Positions 31,225 to 31,844 of a DNA stretch of 31,844 nt are shown piece after piece. The notes beneath the pieces were generated by a model. It searched no databases. It saw nothing but the letters and a program-made list of their open reading frames with translations, and was not told where the DNA came from. The stretch is from positions 1-31,844 of the forward strand of contig JASJQH010006962.1 of the NCBI GenBank assembly GCA_040143965.1, in the 5' to 3' direction. The DNA comes from Basidiobolus ranarum. Its lineage: Eukaryota > Basidiobolomycota > Basidiobolomycetes > Basidiobolales. How positions within the stretch are numbered: position 1 is the first letter of the stretch; every line of letters begins with the position of its first letter. Position numbers and translations under genes: made by a program.

Positions 31225-31844
31225 TCAATCTAAAATGAAAGGAATTAAAAGAATCAATAAAATTGGAGATAAGCCCAGACACATGGCAAAAGAAAAAGTG
31301 TCCAAAGACTTACTCTGTATCAAACGTATAGTGTAGCAATAACCACAGAGGATTATTTGCTTTTTGAGTTGGTCGACTGCTGCTAGCTGATGAGATACCC
31401 TTTTTTTATACCCAGTGAAGAGAGGTTCCTTCAATCTGCAAAAGCGTTCTGGTCTTTCTCCATTTGAGAGTAAGTTAAGAAGGATATGTCTAAAGTTTAA
31501 AGTAGCAGTCATGTCACAATTCCAAAGACGAAGGGGAGAAACTTCAGTAGTATTGGTCACGACCTTTAAACACTGTTGGTTTTTGCACCTGAGCAGAAAT
31601 TAGGGTTGAGTTTGGAATTTTTTACTTGCATGTAAAAGGCGTTTACCTTAAAAGGCCGTGACGATATACAATTGGATACTTTTCTCTTTTGTATGATCTA
31701 GGATTTTGTACTTTCTTATACTTTTCCAGTTCACCGTTATGGCAAGTAGGGCACAGACTTGAAGTTTTAAGCTCATCAGGGAGGTATAGCTGGAAGTCTT
31801 TTTTGGCTAACATTCTTCTCATTCCGACGCCTCTATTGAGCGAA
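31225..31844 (-). CDS. Fanzor (eukaryotic TnpB-like) RNA-guided nuclease, C-terminal part
   Basis: The visible part starts mid-gene at the right edge; the exon 31844-31647 joins 31588-31314 (or on to 31225) across a 58-bp GTAAAC..CTCAG intron. The first exon reads KTSSLCPTCHNGELEKY, then a Lys/Arg-rich linker and YRHGLLR. The second opens CKNQQC and continues LRLWNCDMTATLNFRHILLNL and GERPERF. This is the end of the Fanzor/TnpB nuclease: a CPxC..CxxxxC zinc ribbon inside the RuvC fold, then the last RuvC motif, usually WNRDVNAALN. Here the catalytic Asp remains and the Arg before it is Cys. Fanzors are RNA-guided DNA endonucleases carried by transposons or kept in host genomes; the guide RNA usually comes from the 3' end of the locus. 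A further in-frame 84-bp intron (31313-31230) is possible; both versions end at the same TGA. The earlier RuvC motifs lie off the window, so I cannot say whether the gene is whole. Confidence 0.8.

Overview
The window looks like nuclear DNA of a filamentous, early-diverging (zygomycete-grade) fungus. It has moderate GC, many short spliceosomal introns (mostly 50-90 bp) and fungal gene families: GH18 chitinases with a chitin-binding module, ILV6, a Tag1/DUF3712 vacuolar membrane protein and an endosomal Rrm4 protein. A U12-type intron and a Fanzor gene fit Mucoromycota or Zoopagomycota better than Dikarya, but the phylum is an inference. No prokaryotic-type genes, rRNA, tRNA or CRISPR arrays were seen.

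Layout, left to right. (1) Bases 1-3647: two secreted GH18 chitinases, divergently transcribed and forming a large inverted repeat; the left one runs off the window. (2) 4237-5363: a five-pass YIPF6/Yip4-type Golgi membrane protein. (3) 5665-7711, minus: a CENP-B/pogo-like DNA-binding protein that has lost two of its three catalytic aspartates, so probably a domesticated transposase. (4) 8725-10915: a clear Rrm4 orthologue (three RRMs, three MLLE domains), the RNA-binding core of endosomal mRNA transport. (5) 11825-15635, minus: a 13-exon FNIP/Lst4 gene with one minor-spliceosome intron. (6) 15636-17945: a long gene-poor gap with short telomere-like repeats. (7) 17946-19545: a CMGC protein kinase. 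(8) 20362-24031: a Tag1/DUF3712 protein with an 18-unit acidic repeat. (9) 24532-25308: a possible small unrecognised gene. (10) 25494-28866: PP4 regulatory subunit 3 (Psy2/SMEK). (11) 30166-31136: the acetolactate synthase regulatory subunit ILV6. (12) 31225-31844, minus: the C-terminal end of a Fanzor (eukaryotic TnpB) nuclease, tail-to-tail with ILV6 and cut by the window edge.

There is no operon logic. Several genes touch nutrient signalling and endomembrane traffic (FNIP to TORC1, Tag1 to autophagy termination, ILV6 to branched-chain amino acids, YIPF6 and Rrm4 to vesicles and endosomes), but this may be chance. Splice models were built by hand from GT..AG sites, reading-frame continuity and remembered family sequences. 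Every multi-exon model below closes in frame.
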